Below, piece after piece: positions 5,551-5,577 of a DNA stretch of 5,577 nt (position 1 is the first letter of the stretch; each line of letters starts with the position of its first letter). The position numbers and the translations under genes were made by a program. The stretch spans positions 1 to 5,577 of the forward strand of contig JAEYON010000163.1 in NCBI GenBank assembly GCA_023411645.1, read 5' to 3'. The DNA comes from Bacillota bacterium. Its GTDB lineage: Bacteria > Bacillota > Clostridia > Acetivibrionales > DTU013. Under the pieces are notes generated by a model. The model saw only the letters and a list, made by a program, of their open reading frames with translations. It did no database searches and was not told the DNA's origin.

Positions 5551-5577
5551 ATATATCATATATAATATATAATATAT
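5551..5577. other. AT-rich tract at the window edge
   Basis: Apart from one C this stretch is only A and T, with repeated ATATAT units. No gene, clear promoter or terminator can be read in it. It is probably part of the intergenic spacer upstream of the operon. Confidence 0.5.

Noticed and set aside
1..5577. CRISPR arrays, tRNA/rRNA genes, insertion sequences or phage genes
   Set aside because: No regularly spaced repeats, no RNA-gene-like cloverleaf or rRNA sequence, and no transposase or integrase motifs were seen on either strand.

Overview
The window looks like a low-to-mid GC, anaerobic Firmicute (class Clostridia). The basis is the clostridial style of its LTA-synthase-like protein, strong AAGGAGG-type ribosome binding sites, a sigma-A type promoter with an extended -10, and GTG/TTG starts. 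No species can be named from sequence alone.

Layout. Bases 1-1061 on the + strand hold the 3' part of an LTA-synthase/phosphoglycerol-transferase-like sulfatase-fold gene, whose 5' end lies outside the window. Everything else runs on the - strand as one five-gene operon, read from right to left. It starts at a promoter at about 5392-5420, followed by a structured leader (about 5273-5380). Then come a FecCD-type permease (4237-5268), an ABC ATPase (3464-4240), a substrate-binding lipoprotein (2331-3422), a THEP1-like P-loop NTPase (1704-2285) and MobA (1045-1683). Intergenic gaps are a 4-base overlap, then 41, 45 and 20 bases. No convincing terminator separates the genes. The last gene converges on the sulfatase gene with a 17-base tail-to-tail overlap.

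How the genes work together. The transporter belongs to the Fe-siderophore/cobalamin superfamily and a default annotation would say 'iron'. However, it is co-transcribed with mobA, which attaches GMP to molybdopterin, and its leader folds like a Moco-type riboswitch. The terminal P1 helix of that leader pairs with the permease Shine-Dalgarno sequence. The simplest reading is a MolBCA-like molybdate or tungstate importer plus the last step of Mo/W cofactor synthesis, switched off at translation when cofactor is plentiful. The NTPase lies between transporter and mobA. It may be an accessory of the pathway, possibly in a MobB-like role, but that is inference.

The 5' region at 5269-5577 has no gene. 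It contains the riboswitch-like leader, the promoter with a dyad in its spacer, a set of A-tracts spaced exactly 10 bases apart, a small direct repeat and a terminal AT-only tract.
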